NCBI GenBank assembly: GCA_025716855.1
Contig: JAIXMQ010000079.1
Span: 1 to 64,000 of the forward strand
Length of the DNA stretch: 64,000 nt
Direction: 5' to 3'
Origin: Pilaira anomala
Taxonomy: Eukaryota > Mucoromycota > Mucoromycetes > Mucorales > Mucoraceae
Part shown: positions 1 through 11,484 of the stretch, one piece after another
How the letters are laid out: every line of letters begins with the position of its first letter
Numbering within the stretch: position 1 is the stretch's first letter
Made by a program: the position numbers and the translations under genes
Notes under the pieces: model-generated
The model's input: the letters and a program-made list of their open reading frames with translations, nothing else
Told to the model about the DNA's origin: nothing
Databases searched by the model: none

Positions 1-1592
1 TTACTATTGTATTAGACTTATGTGCATAGGGCATGGAAGGCTTGTACCACCTTTTCCTTTTATATCCTCCGCTATTTCACTTTTCATCTTATTATCCATA
101 ACGACAGTAGTTTTACTATTGAAGTTGGAGTAAGTGTAAGTGTAGGTGTTGGTGTGGGTTTAGTTGAAGTTATTTACATACACGGTGGGTGTGTTTAAAG
201 CTGCATGTTATGAATTCACGACTCATTTATCCTGATTGACTTGTGTGGTTGAAAAGGGGTTTTGTCCCGCCCCTTCAGACTTGTCTACTATTTTTGATTT
301 TTGCGTTGTTATATGGGTACTGCCAATACCTATTATATGATATGAATGAAATCAGGATATTTTGATGATGTTGTGTTGGATAAACTTCAGTTTTGACATA
401 TTTACTATTGTAGCCGACTTTAACTATTTTTAAGGTGGTACCAGCTTTTTTTTTTTTTTTTTTTTTATCCCCCTTTTTCACTTTTACACTTTATTATCCA
501 TAACGACAGTACTTTCTCTGATAGTACTTTTGAAGTGGGTGTTGGTGTGGGTGTTCTTGGAGTCTTTTACATACACGGTGGGTATGTTGGAGCTGCATGT
601 TATGAATTCACAACTCATTTATCCTGAATGGACTTGCATAATGTGAAGGGACTTGGTGGACCCCATTCACGCTTGTCTACTATTTTTGATTTTTATGTTG
701 TTATATGGGTATCGGTAGTACCTATTATATCAGGATAATTTGATGATGTTGTGTCGGATAAACTTCAGTTTTTGACATATTTACTATTGTATTAGACTTA
801 TGTGCATAGGGCATGGAAGGCTTGTACCACCTTTTCCTTTTATATCCTCCGCTATTTCACTTTTCATCTTATTATCCATAACGACAGTAGTTTTACTATT
901 GAAGTTGGAGTAAGTGTAAGTGTAGGTGTTGGTGTGGGTTTAGTTGAAGTTATTTACATACACGGTGGGTGTGTTTAAAGCTGCATGTTATGAATTCACG
1001 ACTCATTTATCCTGATTGACTTGTGTGGTTGAAAAGGGGTTTTGTCCCGCCCCTTCAGACTTGTCTACTATTTTTGATTTTTGCGTTGTTATATGGGTAC
1101 TGCCAATACCTATTATATGATATGATATGAAATCAGGATATTTTGATGATGTTGTGTTGGATAAACTTCAGTTTTGACATATTTACTATTGTAGCCGACT
1201 TTAACTATTTTTAAGGTGGTACCAGCTTTTTTTTTTTTTTTTTTTTTTATCCCCCTTTTTCACTTTTACACTTTATTATCCATAACGACAGTACTTTCTC
1301 TGATAGTACTTTTGAAGTGGGTGTTGGTGTGGGTGTTCTTGGAGTCTTTTACATACACGGTGGGTATGTTGGAGCTGCATGTTATGAATTCACAACTCAT
1401 TTATCCTGAATGGACTTGCATAATGTGAAGGGACTTGGTGGACCCCATTCACGCTTGTCTACTATTTTTGATTTTTATGTTGTTATATGGGTATCGGTAG
1501 TACCTATTATATCAGGATAATTTGATGATGTTGTGTCGGATAAACTTCAGTTTTTGACATATTTACTATTGTATTAGACTTATGTGCATAGG
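1..1592. repeat. Higher-order tandem repeat, ~780 bp unit, two copies plus start of a third
   Basis: The sequence at 1 recurs at 781 almost unchanged, and the first ~30 bases recur again at about 1562 before homology stops. The two full units differ by few changes, such as the length of the poly-T run near 447 and 1227 and a small indel near 344 and 1124. Each unit is itself a diverged dimer: the stretch around 40-390 resembles 430-780, sharing the ATTATCCATAACGACAGTA and GAATTC-containing blocks with an offset of about 393. GT-rich segments (AGTGTAAGTGTAGGTGTTGG) sit inside. Open frames here run through poly-T or poly-A and are not credible genes. The window starts inside the array, so its full length is unknown. 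Confidence 0.9.
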
Positions 1593-1641
1593 GTTTTTAA
1601 GTAACCAGCTTCCGCAACTCTCTATTACTTTAGATAATTCG

Positions 1642-1903
1642 AAAATGAAAAATTAAATGACCCAGAAGTTCTTTCTGTTTCAACAAGCAGTAATAGATCT
1701 ACGTCAGATACAGTTCAAGGTAAGAAAAAGTATAATATAAGTTATTGGCAAACGTAATTAATTGATCTTCTTTTATAGCATCAGAAAAAAACGTCGAGCT
1801 TCGAACTTTAGAGGAAGGTCCTGATGGTGGTTTCGGATGGTTTGTTGTTCTTGGTGCGTTCTTTGTTCAAGTAACAAGTTTTGGTACAGCTACTAGCTGG
1901 TAA
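1642..1903 (+). pseudogene. 5' exons of a monocarboxylate-transporter-like MFS gene, detached and inverted relative to its remainder
   Basis: Two exon-like blocks (about 1642-1719 and 1779-1902), joined by a GT-AG intron, encode the start of a fungal MCT-like major facilitator: an acidic N-terminus, then the PDGGFGW signature and the first membrane helix ending in TATSW. A splice donor (gtaagt) follows at about 1900 and runs into a poly-T tract. No in-frame ATG is visible upstream; the frame meets a TAA near the edge of the tandem array, so the true start is lost or lies in an unseen exon. The expected continuation (GVMQDYFEQ) lies on the opposite strand near 3070. The splice phases of the two halves do not join cleanly as I read them. 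Confidence 0.75.
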
Positions 1904-1904
1904 G

Positions 1905-1932
1905 TTTTTTTTTTTTTTTTTTTTTTTTTTTT
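1905..1932. repeat. Poly-T tract at left inversion breakpoint
   Basis: A run of about 26 T directly follows the donor of the + strand transporter exon. A matching poly-A run at about 3208-3233 lies just beyond the acceptor of the - strand part. The two form inverted homopolymers flanking the inverted gene body. Confidence 0.85.
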
Positions 1933-2058
1933 GAGTGTGACCAAAGATGTAAGGTTGAAAAAAGTTATTAATTTTTATTCAAGATTAGGATATGCCATAT
2001 AAAGTATACTCCATTAAATCAACATAATATGACGAGAAAGGTAGCCTTTTAATTGAAT

Positions 2059-3077
2059 AATTTAAATTAAGATATGACAACAATTATCAATAAATATTAG
2101 GACCGAAGACTGCAAACACATTGGTAAATAACAAGAGTGATAGACCAGAGAGGAAGGATTCCATACCGAGTAAAGCAGCACAAATAGGAGAAATGAGAGC
2201 AAAGAAAGAACCACTGGTAAGACCAAAAATAACTCAGCAAATGCCATTAAGCTACCATAAGCAAATGCAAATGTCCATATCAGTAAACAACTGACGGCAG
2301 TAATAAACGTGAATAATACGTTTGTATTCACTTTACCAATACGATCTACCAAGTAACCAGTCATTAAACGACCTACAAAATTACAAGCAGAACTAGCAGC
2401 GACCAAAGTAGATCCTTGTTCAGCAGTCAATCCAAGGTAGGTACACTGTAGGAAGGTAAGAAAAGGTAAGGAATAAAGTAACCTAATAAGCCAATATTTG
2501 AAGCGATTGAGAACAAGACAAAATCCGAGTTTTTAAAGACTGCAAAGTTAATGATTGGTGATAACTTTTTGCGTTGTCTCACTGCAGGTGGGTTACGCTC
2601 ACAAAAAAAGAAACAGGCAAGGATATCAAAGAACAAACAAATAAAACCAAGGATACGATATGTCCAACCAGGGCCAAGATTGGCGTTAATTGATGTCATG
2701 ATGAAAGGGATAATTAGGCCACCAATACCAGATCCACTGGCAATAATTATACCTAATGCCATACCACGACGTTTAGTAAACCATTAAGGACAAACACCCA
2801 TAGCAGCAACATAAACACATGATGCGCCAAAACCAAACATAACACCTTGAGTTAAATACAGGTGCCAAATTTCTGTGCTGAAACCAGCCAAGATAAGTCC
2901 AACAAGACCTACAAAGATCGTACCTGCAATCAATAAAATTCGAATACCGAACCTGGAGACACAACTTTGAACTATGGTAATACAGACCAGTGCAATGGTT
3001 CCGACAAAACTTAGATTTATTGTGGAATCTTTATAAATAAACATTTTGTTCAAAGTAATCTTGCATAACACCTACAT
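2059..3077 (-). pseudogene. Body of the monocarboxylate-transporter-like MFS gene, disabled
   Basis: Reading leftward from a splice acceptor at about 3077, the sequence encodes GVMQDYFEQ, then membrane helices typical of MCT-type transporters, the WFTKRRGMALG loop, a long hydrophobic middle, and a C-terminal half with AEQGS and NFVGRLMTGYLVDRIGK. It is broken. The frame shifts before STINLSFVGT near 3030. A TAA replaces the expected Gln codon before WFTKRRG at about 2787. There is a frameshift at about 2430 between FLPSY and TYLGL. Another shift near 2230 must be crossed to continue in the usual helix sequence to a stop near 2080. Nonsense and frameshifts together indicate a decayed gene rather than unusual splicing. 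Homology to SLC16/MCT-like fungal carriers rests on motif recognition. Confidence 0.8.
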
Positions 3078-3200
3078 CATAATATTTTTTTTAAATACAT
3101 TTAACAGATTTAAAATGAAAATATAGTTTTTTTTTATAGTTACCCCTAAAATATGTGATTAAATTAAAATAAAAAAAAAGATCAAGATAAATTACAACAG

Positions 3201-3237
<37 letters not shown>

Positions 3238-5675
3238 ATTTGACATGAATACCCCCTAAAAAATGATCTGGAAAGAGTCTATTTTCAAGAAATTCAACTG
3301 CCCATTTGATAATTGCTTTAAATCGATAAAACTTAAAACCATTTGCTTAGAATATGAGGTAAATATCCTTTAATATCAAGGACTCCAGATGTGTTGTGAC
3401 GCTGAGTTCATAGTGCTAACTATCTTTTTGACGATATATAGTTTTTACATTGACCATATATGGCTAAAAATAAAAAAAAATCAAGTACATAAACATTGCA
3501 TCGTACTATCTACTTTTAATAATGATGAACCATTTAATATAAGTAGTCGATGTGTAGTCAGTTAATTTTATAGATATGGAAGGCTATCAATATCATTTTG
3601 CTGTAATATAGTATTTTTAGTTAAAACATTATACAGGGGAATGATAGACTACAATTTATTAAAAAAAAAACTAATAACCGTGCGTTATTGGTCTATCATG
3701 AATTAAATTATAAAAGATTTATTCGCAAATTATACTTTATCATTTAAAAAATTATTGTTTTCGACTATTTGGAATTGTATAGTAGTAAAGCGTTTTTTTT
3801 TTTTTTTACCAAGAACTCCTTCCAATCTCTTATACGTTAAAATATCGTTGTTGCGGGAAGAAAAATGATTTGGCAACTAGTAGAACGGTTTCGTGTAGTG
3901 CTCTATTTGTGCAAAAACCAAAGCTATCTGTGTTGCAATACGCCCTCACTTGTTGAAAAGATCTTGTGCATGATTTATCACAGTGAGGAGTCAAAAGTTT
4001 TATTCGATTTACTTACATATACTCGCCAATTGAACCTGCAAAATGAATAAAAAAATCTTTTGCCCTCAGGAGTGTGTTTCTGGACGACGATTTATAGTTC
4101 CAGGTAGTCATAAATTATACGTCATTTTTTCTCTCTTTTTTTTTTCACGCGCTATTCCCATAAGATTTTTTTTTATTGCTCTAGTCTCATTTTATGCGCT
4201 TTTATTCTATGTTCTTTTAATTGGTACTTTTTTATCTTCTGATATTTTTATATATATAAAAGTATCTTTTATTCCTTATAAAGTTTCAACAAGTTTATGT
4301 TAACTTCTTGTTGATTCATACTACAACTAGTGAATTAAACCATTTTCGGAAGTTGGTTGTTTTTTTTTTTACTGTGTACTTTATTACCCCTTAGTACGAC
4401 ATTGACGATGATGTGTTAGATCCGTGCGCGTAACTTTTCTTCCATATTAAACGAAAATCGGTCTTTAAGTTGAGATAAAAAATTTTTTTTTACATAAGAT
4501 AGGCAGCGAGGGTAACAGAGTAATATAAATGTTCTCTCGAGGAGTGAATAAACTGATGGATGATTGTCACCATTTGATAATATAAACCTCGCGGCTTAAA
4601 ATTTACTGTTTCGAGTTTGTTTTTTTGCCTCTAAGGTAATCTATACGCGTATTTTACAAATCATCTGAAAAAGTGCTTGTATTTAATGAATATACCATGC
4701 AAGACGGATCACTGTATCGGACAGAAAAGTCACAGGGTAGTGCAAAAGATGGTTTGGATGTAACACAACGAAAAAAAAAATGTAATTTATTGATTTTAAA
4801 AAAGAAAGGGATTTTAACATTTATGAATTTGAGAGCAAAAATATGAAATTAGAAAACCGAGATATAACGTGACGGATTCTGAAAGGGATATTGTATATAC
4901 GAGATGAATAACAATAATAATAAAGTTGCGCACGGAGCGTACACTGGACTTTTACCCTGGGTACATTTTTTTTAACTTTTTAATTCAGTTTTTTGAACAC
5001 AATCTTGAGTGAGTACAAGTATTTTTTTTTTTTTTTTTTTTTTTTTTGCCGATGTGCCCGGCTTAGCAATTTAGAAGCTTTTTGGTGGTACACAATTAAT
5101 CGTATAATGCGGAATATCCGTTATGAAGAATTATTTGCAAACAATTAGCCTGGTTTTACTAATATGTACTTGAGTTGAGATAATACTCTATGCTGATTAA
5201 AAAAAAAAAGGTATTAGTGAAATGGATAGATTATATAAATATATCTTCAATTTACCATGAAAAAAAAAAAAAAAAAAAACTCTATTTACATTTTAGAGTA
5301 AAACCGTAATAATTAATCCAAAATTAGATATGATGACTCACACTCGACCGTTTTCGCTCTATAAAGGTGTATCATGCTATCTATAAAGAAATCTTATCCG
5401 CTTCTAATATTAAATGAAAGAAAAGTTAAATACTTGAAAAAATAAAAATATTTGTGTGGTGCGGATCAAATTTGTTCCTTTTGATCAATTTTAATAGTTG
5501 TGTTTATATTGAATCAAGGGTCTGTTATGCCTCTTTCCATTTTATGGAATTTAAACCTTTAGATCACTAAATGACGTAAATTCTGTGTGAGAAAAAAAAA
5601 GGGGAGCTTTATTATTCAAACCTAAATAAATTAATATTTTAGCGATATTGTATTCAATTTATAATTGTAATTGTC

Positions 5676-5712
<37 letters not shown>

Positions 5713-6196
5713 TGGAATGGATTACAGATCATAAAAAAAGTATTTAGTGAAATAGATTCAAGATTTGAGTACCCCTCATTTTTTTAGTTGTAAAGACAGG
5801 GTTCTTTTGTTATTATTTTAGTCTGTATAACATAAAAGGAAATGGTGATAACATGAAGCAGTGCTACAATTATATGTGATCACAACGCATATGCCTGCCA
5901 AATCACTTAATTATACATGCATTAAAAATGAGGCATATAATTGTTAAATCATCAAACGTACATTATATTTCTAGAACACAAGAGTTTAATAATATACAGA
6001 TTTAAACGATCGCCTTACTTTTTTATATATAGTTGAAATTCAGTTTACGCCTTAAAAAGTATATAATTTGATCACTATATATATTTAGACCAAAATGTAT
6101 GCTGTAATAAAAGTCATCTTGATCAGATAAAACATTTCAGCAGTAACGTGTAGCGTAATTTTATTATAGACTGTATATATATATATATATATATAT

Positions 6197-6254
<58 letters not shown>

Positions 6255-6867
6255 AGAGAAAGAGATATATAAGTTTATTCTAAATGAACAATGTGTTTAA
6301 TTAGGAAAATGAAACCTATTTAATTTAACTGATCACCCTTCTTTTTTGAAACGCCATTACTTAAGAAAATGCAAGACTTTTTTTTTTTTTTTTTTATGTA
6401 CAAATATAGAATACCCGGGAATTGTTTCAGCGCAAGGTGGTATCTTTTCATAATATACATTATTTCATTTTTATTAAACCTCCTTTTCCTGGATTGAAAC
6501 TTTTACTTGTAAAAAAAGAAGAGAGAAAAAAAAACAAAAAAAAAAAAAAAGAGTGACATTTAATTGTTTAAAGTTACATTCTTTTTATCTAATGCCACGT
6601 AAAAAAAAAAAAAAAAAATTGAATTATTACAACTTCTTATTTAGTCATAATTTGACTATTTGTTACACAAATTATGCACTATAACGAGAAAAGGCGTTTT
6701 TTTGTATGTGTGTTGTTATTTGTTACCATCACACACATTTTAAAATAAAAATAAAAAATGGTAACTATCAAAACTTTTGAATTGATAAAACCCGCTTGAA
6801 AGCATAATACATATTTTAGGTATAATTTATTGTTGTTAAAATAAAGAGATAAATAGTGTAACCTTGT

Positions 6868-6899
<32 letters not shown>

Positions 6900-7284
6900 G
6901 AGTATATTCCTTTTTTTATTAGTAGTTTTAAACAAAACAAATAATACTTTGTACGCATGTAACTTGAAAAGAATTTAATACATGAAATCGTTACCGAACA
7001 AACGAGAAAGATGATTGTCATGCGATTTTTTTAAAAAAAAAAGGTGGTAGCACATTGATAAACTAGAGAAGATGTGTGCTATAATATGTATGTAACTGAA
7101 TTTGACGTAAAAAAAAAAAAAGGTTTAAAATACCGCTTTTGCTGTTTTATAATTATATTTTAATGCAAAAAAAAAAAAAAAAGTTATAATAATATTAAAA
7201 ATCTGAAATATATATACAGATTAAAAAACTTGCTTAATACAACTGATGAATTAAGACAATGTCAACTAATAATGATTAAATAAA

Positions 7285-7331
<47 letters not shown>

Positions 7332-7528
7332 GTTGTTTCATCAACTTGTTAAAAAAACTAATTTAGGATGATTGCATCTCTCTTACTTATTGGTATCACT
7401 TAAACTTCGGCGGCTGTTTTCCGACTACTTAAAAACTTGTCCCCCTTTTTATTTTAATTTTCATCTTTTTCCTTTCTTACATTTTTTTTTTTTTAACCTG
7501 CAGTATTTTTATATTTTTTTTTTTAAAT
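3078..7528. other. Gene-poor, AT-rich stretch with microsatellites
   Basis: No convincing coding exon, tRNA or rRNA was found in about 4.4 kb. It holds many A/T homopolymers (for example near 3208, 5022, 5247, 5680, 6868), a (TA)n tract at 6173-6197 running into a GA tract at 6197-6265, and an (AAAT)n(AAT)n block at about 7278-7331. Open frames around 3865-4303 have no recognisable domain and codon usage unlike the real genes. It could carry the upstream regulatory region of the homeodomain gene that follows, but no specific site could be supported. Confidence 0.6.
6173..6265. repeat. Compound microsatellite (TA)n(GA)n
   Basis: About 12 TA units pass directly into more than 30 GA units with occasional CA or AA interruptions. 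Confidence 0.95.
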
Positions 7529-7653
7529 ATGAATCATCGTATGAGTCACTTACAACATCAACATACTGAAGAAGATAAAGGAAAAAGACTTCGTATTAAA
7601 TCACACGAAGGTAAATTTTTAAATTTTTTGTTATTGTTTCATGTCATTCATAA

Positions 7654-7684
<31 letters not shown>

Positions 7685-8266
7685 AAGCTACAAACAAACC
7701 AAAACGAAAGAGAATTACACCATATCAATTTAAAATATTGTCTGATTTATTCTTAAGTACTGATACACCCAACTATCAATTAAGAGAAGATACAGCAGAA
7801 AAATTAAATATGACGAATCGTGAAGTACAGGTAATAATAAATTATTGCATGTGAACAACAACAACAAACAACAAACATTTTTTTTTTTTTTTTTTTTTTA
7901 CTTAAGGTATGGTTTCAAAATCGTCGAGCAAAAGTAAATCGAGGTCGTTTACAAGTACAAAGAAGACATGATCCATTTATATATCCAATCTGTTGGACAC
8001 CACCGCAGCATCATCATCAACATCAACATCAACAACACGCAAATCAACATAAATTTCATACCATGTTTCAAGAAGTTGAACCACATTATGATAGTCAATC
8101 TAGTGTAACCTCATCAAATTCATCTACACCTACCCTTTATCCTCAATTGTTGCCACATATGAGACCTATTGATATCTTGGCTCTTGCTGCTGAATATGTA
8201 CAAAGATGTGATGAAGAAAAAAGATTAACTGAAGAAAGAAGAAAATGTTGGAGACCATGGGATTAA
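7529..8266 (+). CDS. Homeodomain transcription factor
   Basis: Three exons (7529-7610, 7688-7830, 7907-8266) join in frame to a protein of 194 residues. Residues about 30-92 form a homeodomain: a basic arm KPKRKR, helix 1 YQFKILSDLF, helix 2 LREDTAEKLN, and recognition helix 3 with EVQ/VWFQNRRAKVNR, whose WFQNRRAK core is split by the second intron. A His/Gln-rich stretch follows, then a Ser-rich segment and a C-terminal helix (MRPIDILALAAEY) that may be an interaction motif. It should act in the nucleus as a sequence-specific DNA-binding regulator; targets cannot be read from the sequence. The first ATG after the T-rich leader was chosen because it opens the frame; a second Met lies five codons on. 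It is an orphan with 4.4 kb of gene-poor sequence upstream. Confidence 0.92.
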
Positions 8267-9392
8267 TTAATAATTAAAAAAAAAAAAAAAAATTACTCCA
8301 AAAACACCCACTTTTTGTGTACATGTATATATATATATAAATATAAAAAAACAAAAAAACAAATTTAGTGTATAGTTTAGTTAAACCCAACAGACAGAAT
8401 TTTTGGCGTTCTTTCTTTCTTGAAAAATAAAAATATTTATACTAGTTGTTTTTAACAACTAACATTGAAAACATTTCAATGGAGCATGTTTTCATGATCT
8501 CGACGTTAGTTGTACTTTTACAATATACAAGGCCTCTTTCAAAAGATATTACGTTATAAAAAGGCTTGAATATCTATCACAGCAATGAGAGAGTGATTAC
8601 TAAGAAGAGAGGAGAAGTCACACTCTACAGTAGCAATAACTTTTTTCGGTTGCAGCAGAAATTTTTTTTTATATTATCCAAGGCAATCAAAACAAAGACT
8701 AGCTTCCAAGTCTCCCAAGCTACTACGAGAGATAAATATGAGAAAAGAATGTATAGTATCGCCCTCTCAGTCTCGGGATGTACTGCAGAAAAAAAAAAAA
8801 AGGTAACTGTCATATGTATACTTGACTATTAAATAAATATTTGATTTTCAATAGTATGGTGCCGTTCTCAGAAGTACATAAACCCATCTTCCCTTTTTCT
8901 CAACAACAACTTCTTCTTCCGTGACTGTAAAAATTTTTACTGAAAAAAGGGGTTTCAAAAAAAAAAAAAAAAAGTATAAAAGGCAGTAAAAACTTTGTGT
9001 CAGTGGGTGTTTCTTTAATTCACTCCTGCTACCGCCGTTCTTTTTTATTGTTTAAATAATAGAAAAGCGGTTCTTTTGCAAAGAACAGGTCAGAAGAAAT
9101 CAAGCCCGATTAATCACCGAGGATAATTATCAGTTTATCTAAGGCTTCATGCTCTGGCTAAAGATTTTTTTAAAAAAAAAAAAAAAAAAAAAATGAAATA
9201 AGAAAAGGAAAAACGGTCTCTTCTTCCTATTAGCCTTTGAACGAAATAAATTTTTGTTAACGGAATGCATCCGTTATAATCTGCTAGGGGTTGGGGAGGC
9301 TTTGTTCGAATAGCCTCATTTCGGGGCCTAGTATGTTATCGTTACACGCAAAGGAAGCGATTTTCATTCACAATAAAATCCTGTAATTTCTA

Positions 9393-9423
<31 letters not shown>

Positions 9424-9458
9424 TCTCTTTCTCTTTTTTCCGTTTTTAATATCGATAT
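8267..9458. other. Intergenic region, no gene recognised
   Basis: About 1.2 kb between the homeodomain and channel genes. A TATAAAA-like box lies at about 8976, too far from the next ATG to assign safely. A CT-rich microsatellite (9393-9436) sits just before the channel start. The open frame at 8566-8832 runs through homopolymers and has no recognisable similarity. Confidence 0.5.
9393..9440 (+). promoter_or_regulatory. CT-rich tract immediately upstream of the channel start codon
   Basis: About 13 CT units followed by CTTT repeats end 18 bases before the ATG at 9459. Comparable coding-strand CT tracts precede other starts in this window (46984, 34424, 35019, 18074 and the - strand start at 59020), so it may be part of the core promoter or 5' leader. 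The role is inferred. Confidence 0.4.
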
Positions 9459-11472
9459 ATGTCCAAGTTACAAACACATACAGTAGAAGGTAAAACAGAT
9501 CAATTGAACGCAATAAAGTTCTACTTGACGTTTTTCTTTTTTTTTTAATATGTGATATATAACAGGTTATTCATATCTCAAGAAACCTACTTTCTTGGGT
9601 AGTGTGTGGATTTACTTTAAGGAACAACTCGCTTGGCCTGATGTACTTCGTTGGAAAGGATCTGTAAATAGTGTGGCTTTGAATTTTTTTTTTTTTTTTT
9701 TTACGCGTTTGTGCATAAAGATTTATTTTAATTTTTATTTAAAATAGGTTTTATTACCTACACTACCGGGTGTAGTGATTATGACAGGTATTTCCTGTTT
9801 AGTTTGTTTATTTCATCTTACATTTGAAGTAGCTATCAGTATTCCAATATCAGTTTGTAAAGTTTTTTTTTTTTTTAAAGTAATGATCAAATAAGGTTAC
9901 ACGATGCACTAAAATATCATTTTATGATTACGCAGTGGGTACAGTCTCAGTTGCATTAGGTTTATTATTAGCTTTTCGTGTCAATACGGCTTACGATAGA
10001 TATTGGGAAGGTAGAAAGTTAATTCAGACTGTCATGGCTACCATTCGAAACGTAACAAGACAGGTTTGGATTAATATTCCAGCAGAAACAGAACAAGATC
10101 ATTTAGAGAAAATGCGCTGTGTTAAACTTTTATTGGCATTTTTTGTTGCTACAAAACATCATCTCCGCCATGAATACGGTACTCATTATCCCGATCGTAA
10201 GTAAAAAAATCATGTTGATGAATGATGATGTAATCATTTTTTTTTTAAAAATCTATTTTTATATTAAAGTCGAAGTATTATTACCTCCTAAATGGGTACC
10301 TTCAAGTGCATCAAAGAATAATAAGGATACAACAAAAGGACCAAAATCAAGAAGTGTTGTTAAACCTGTGATGAAAATCGATATAGATGAAAGTGATGAT
10401 GAGGCAAGTAGAGGTTTTGGTAGCGTGAAAAGAAAGGGACTTCATTTACTGTCTAAAGCACCTGGTGTACTTGTATCTGTTACTGATACAATTAAACCTA
10501 AAACACACGGAACTTATATGGAATCAGATGAACCTACACATATTTTTAACGTACGTCGTTCATTAATTGAACAAGAATTTCCTAATTCAAAAATGCCTCA
10601 AATGTCAACCGCCGTTTTAAAAAATAGTGCACTTCCTTCTTCAGGCACACATGCACGTAAAACACTTTCAAGTATTGAACAACAAACAAGTAGTAGTATG
10701 TTGGATGAATCAACTCATTTATTACCTAAACAAGCTGTAGAAGATGGTGAACCTTCTAGTTCTTCTCGTGCTACTGCTACTAATACAGATTATCTTGGAA
10801 ATAGATATCTTGGTCAACATCGTAAATCGATCAAGAGACATTTAGATCATTCTGAATTCACAAGTGAAGAAGATTTACCTTATCAAGGGGATTCGGATCT
10901 TTCTTTACCTCTTGAAATCCTTTTCCGTGTTACTTTATATATTAATCAAGCAAAGGCAGTTGAAAAGATTGAATCAACTTTGGTTTCTGCTGTAACAAGT
11001 TCAGTTGATATCTTGGTAAATTCTCTTACTGCATTTGAAAGAATTGTTCATACACCTATTCCCAAAGCATATAACATTCATTTGTAAGTTGCATTTTTTA
11101 TTTGTAATCCTCTCATTTTATTTATTTCTCGTCATGATATCTAGAAAACAAGCTGTTGTCCTTTATATTTTCTTTTTGCCTTTTGCTCTAGTGGATACAC
11201 TTGGTTGGCTTGTTGCTCCTATTGTAGCTCTTGTTTCTTTTACATTATTTGGTATTGAAGCTATTGGTTCCGAAATTGAAGATCCCTGTAAGTTTTATTT
11301 ATTTATTTATTTATTTTATATTTATATTCACTATTTTTTTTTTTTTTTAGTCGGTTATGATGATAATGATTTACCATTAAATCGTTATTGTGAGGAATTG
11401 AAAAAAGAAGTTGAATTTATTATCTATCATATTCCCACACGTTCTACCAGTATTCTGTTAGATGGTCACTAA
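9459..11472 (+). CDS. Bestrophin-like anion channel (UPF0187/RFP-TM family)
   Basis: Seven exons (9459-9489, 9566-9663, 9748-9856, 9936-10196, 10270-11083, 11145-11287, 11351-11472) join with consistent phases to 525 residues. Family hallmarks: the N-terminal FLGSVWIYFKEQ region, first hydrophobic segments (LLPTLPGVVIMTGISCLVC), then the signature LGLLLAFRVNTAYDRYWEGRKL, and C-terminally IPKAYNIHLKQAVVLYIFFLPFALV followed by a hydrophobic segment and FGIEAIGSEIEDPFG, the usual acidic gate-proximal motif. About 200 residues of Ser/Lys-rich hydrophilic sequence (roughly residues 175-390) are inserted between the two conserved halves, as in several fungal members. It is expected in a membrane as a chloride or other small-anion channel. 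It ends 12 bp from the convergent zinc-knuckle gene. Confidence 0.9.
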
Positions 11473-11484
11473 TAAAATAAAAAT

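Noticed and set aside
120..165. GT-rich stretch resembling a telomeric or telomere-like repeat
   Set aside because: Not a regular short repeat, occurs once per 780-bp unit, and lacks TTAGGG-type units.
275..481. Open frame in the tandem repeat (and 1216-1428)
   Set aside because: It passes through poly-A/T, has no domain, and the two repeat copies do not preserve the same frame.
3865..4303. Two overlapping open frames in the gene-poor region
   Set aside because: No recognisable motif, hydrophobic composition from T-rich DNA, no plausible splice context.
8566..8832. Open frame on both strands between homeodomain and channel genes
   Set aside because: Low-complexity, runs through homopolymers, no conserved features.
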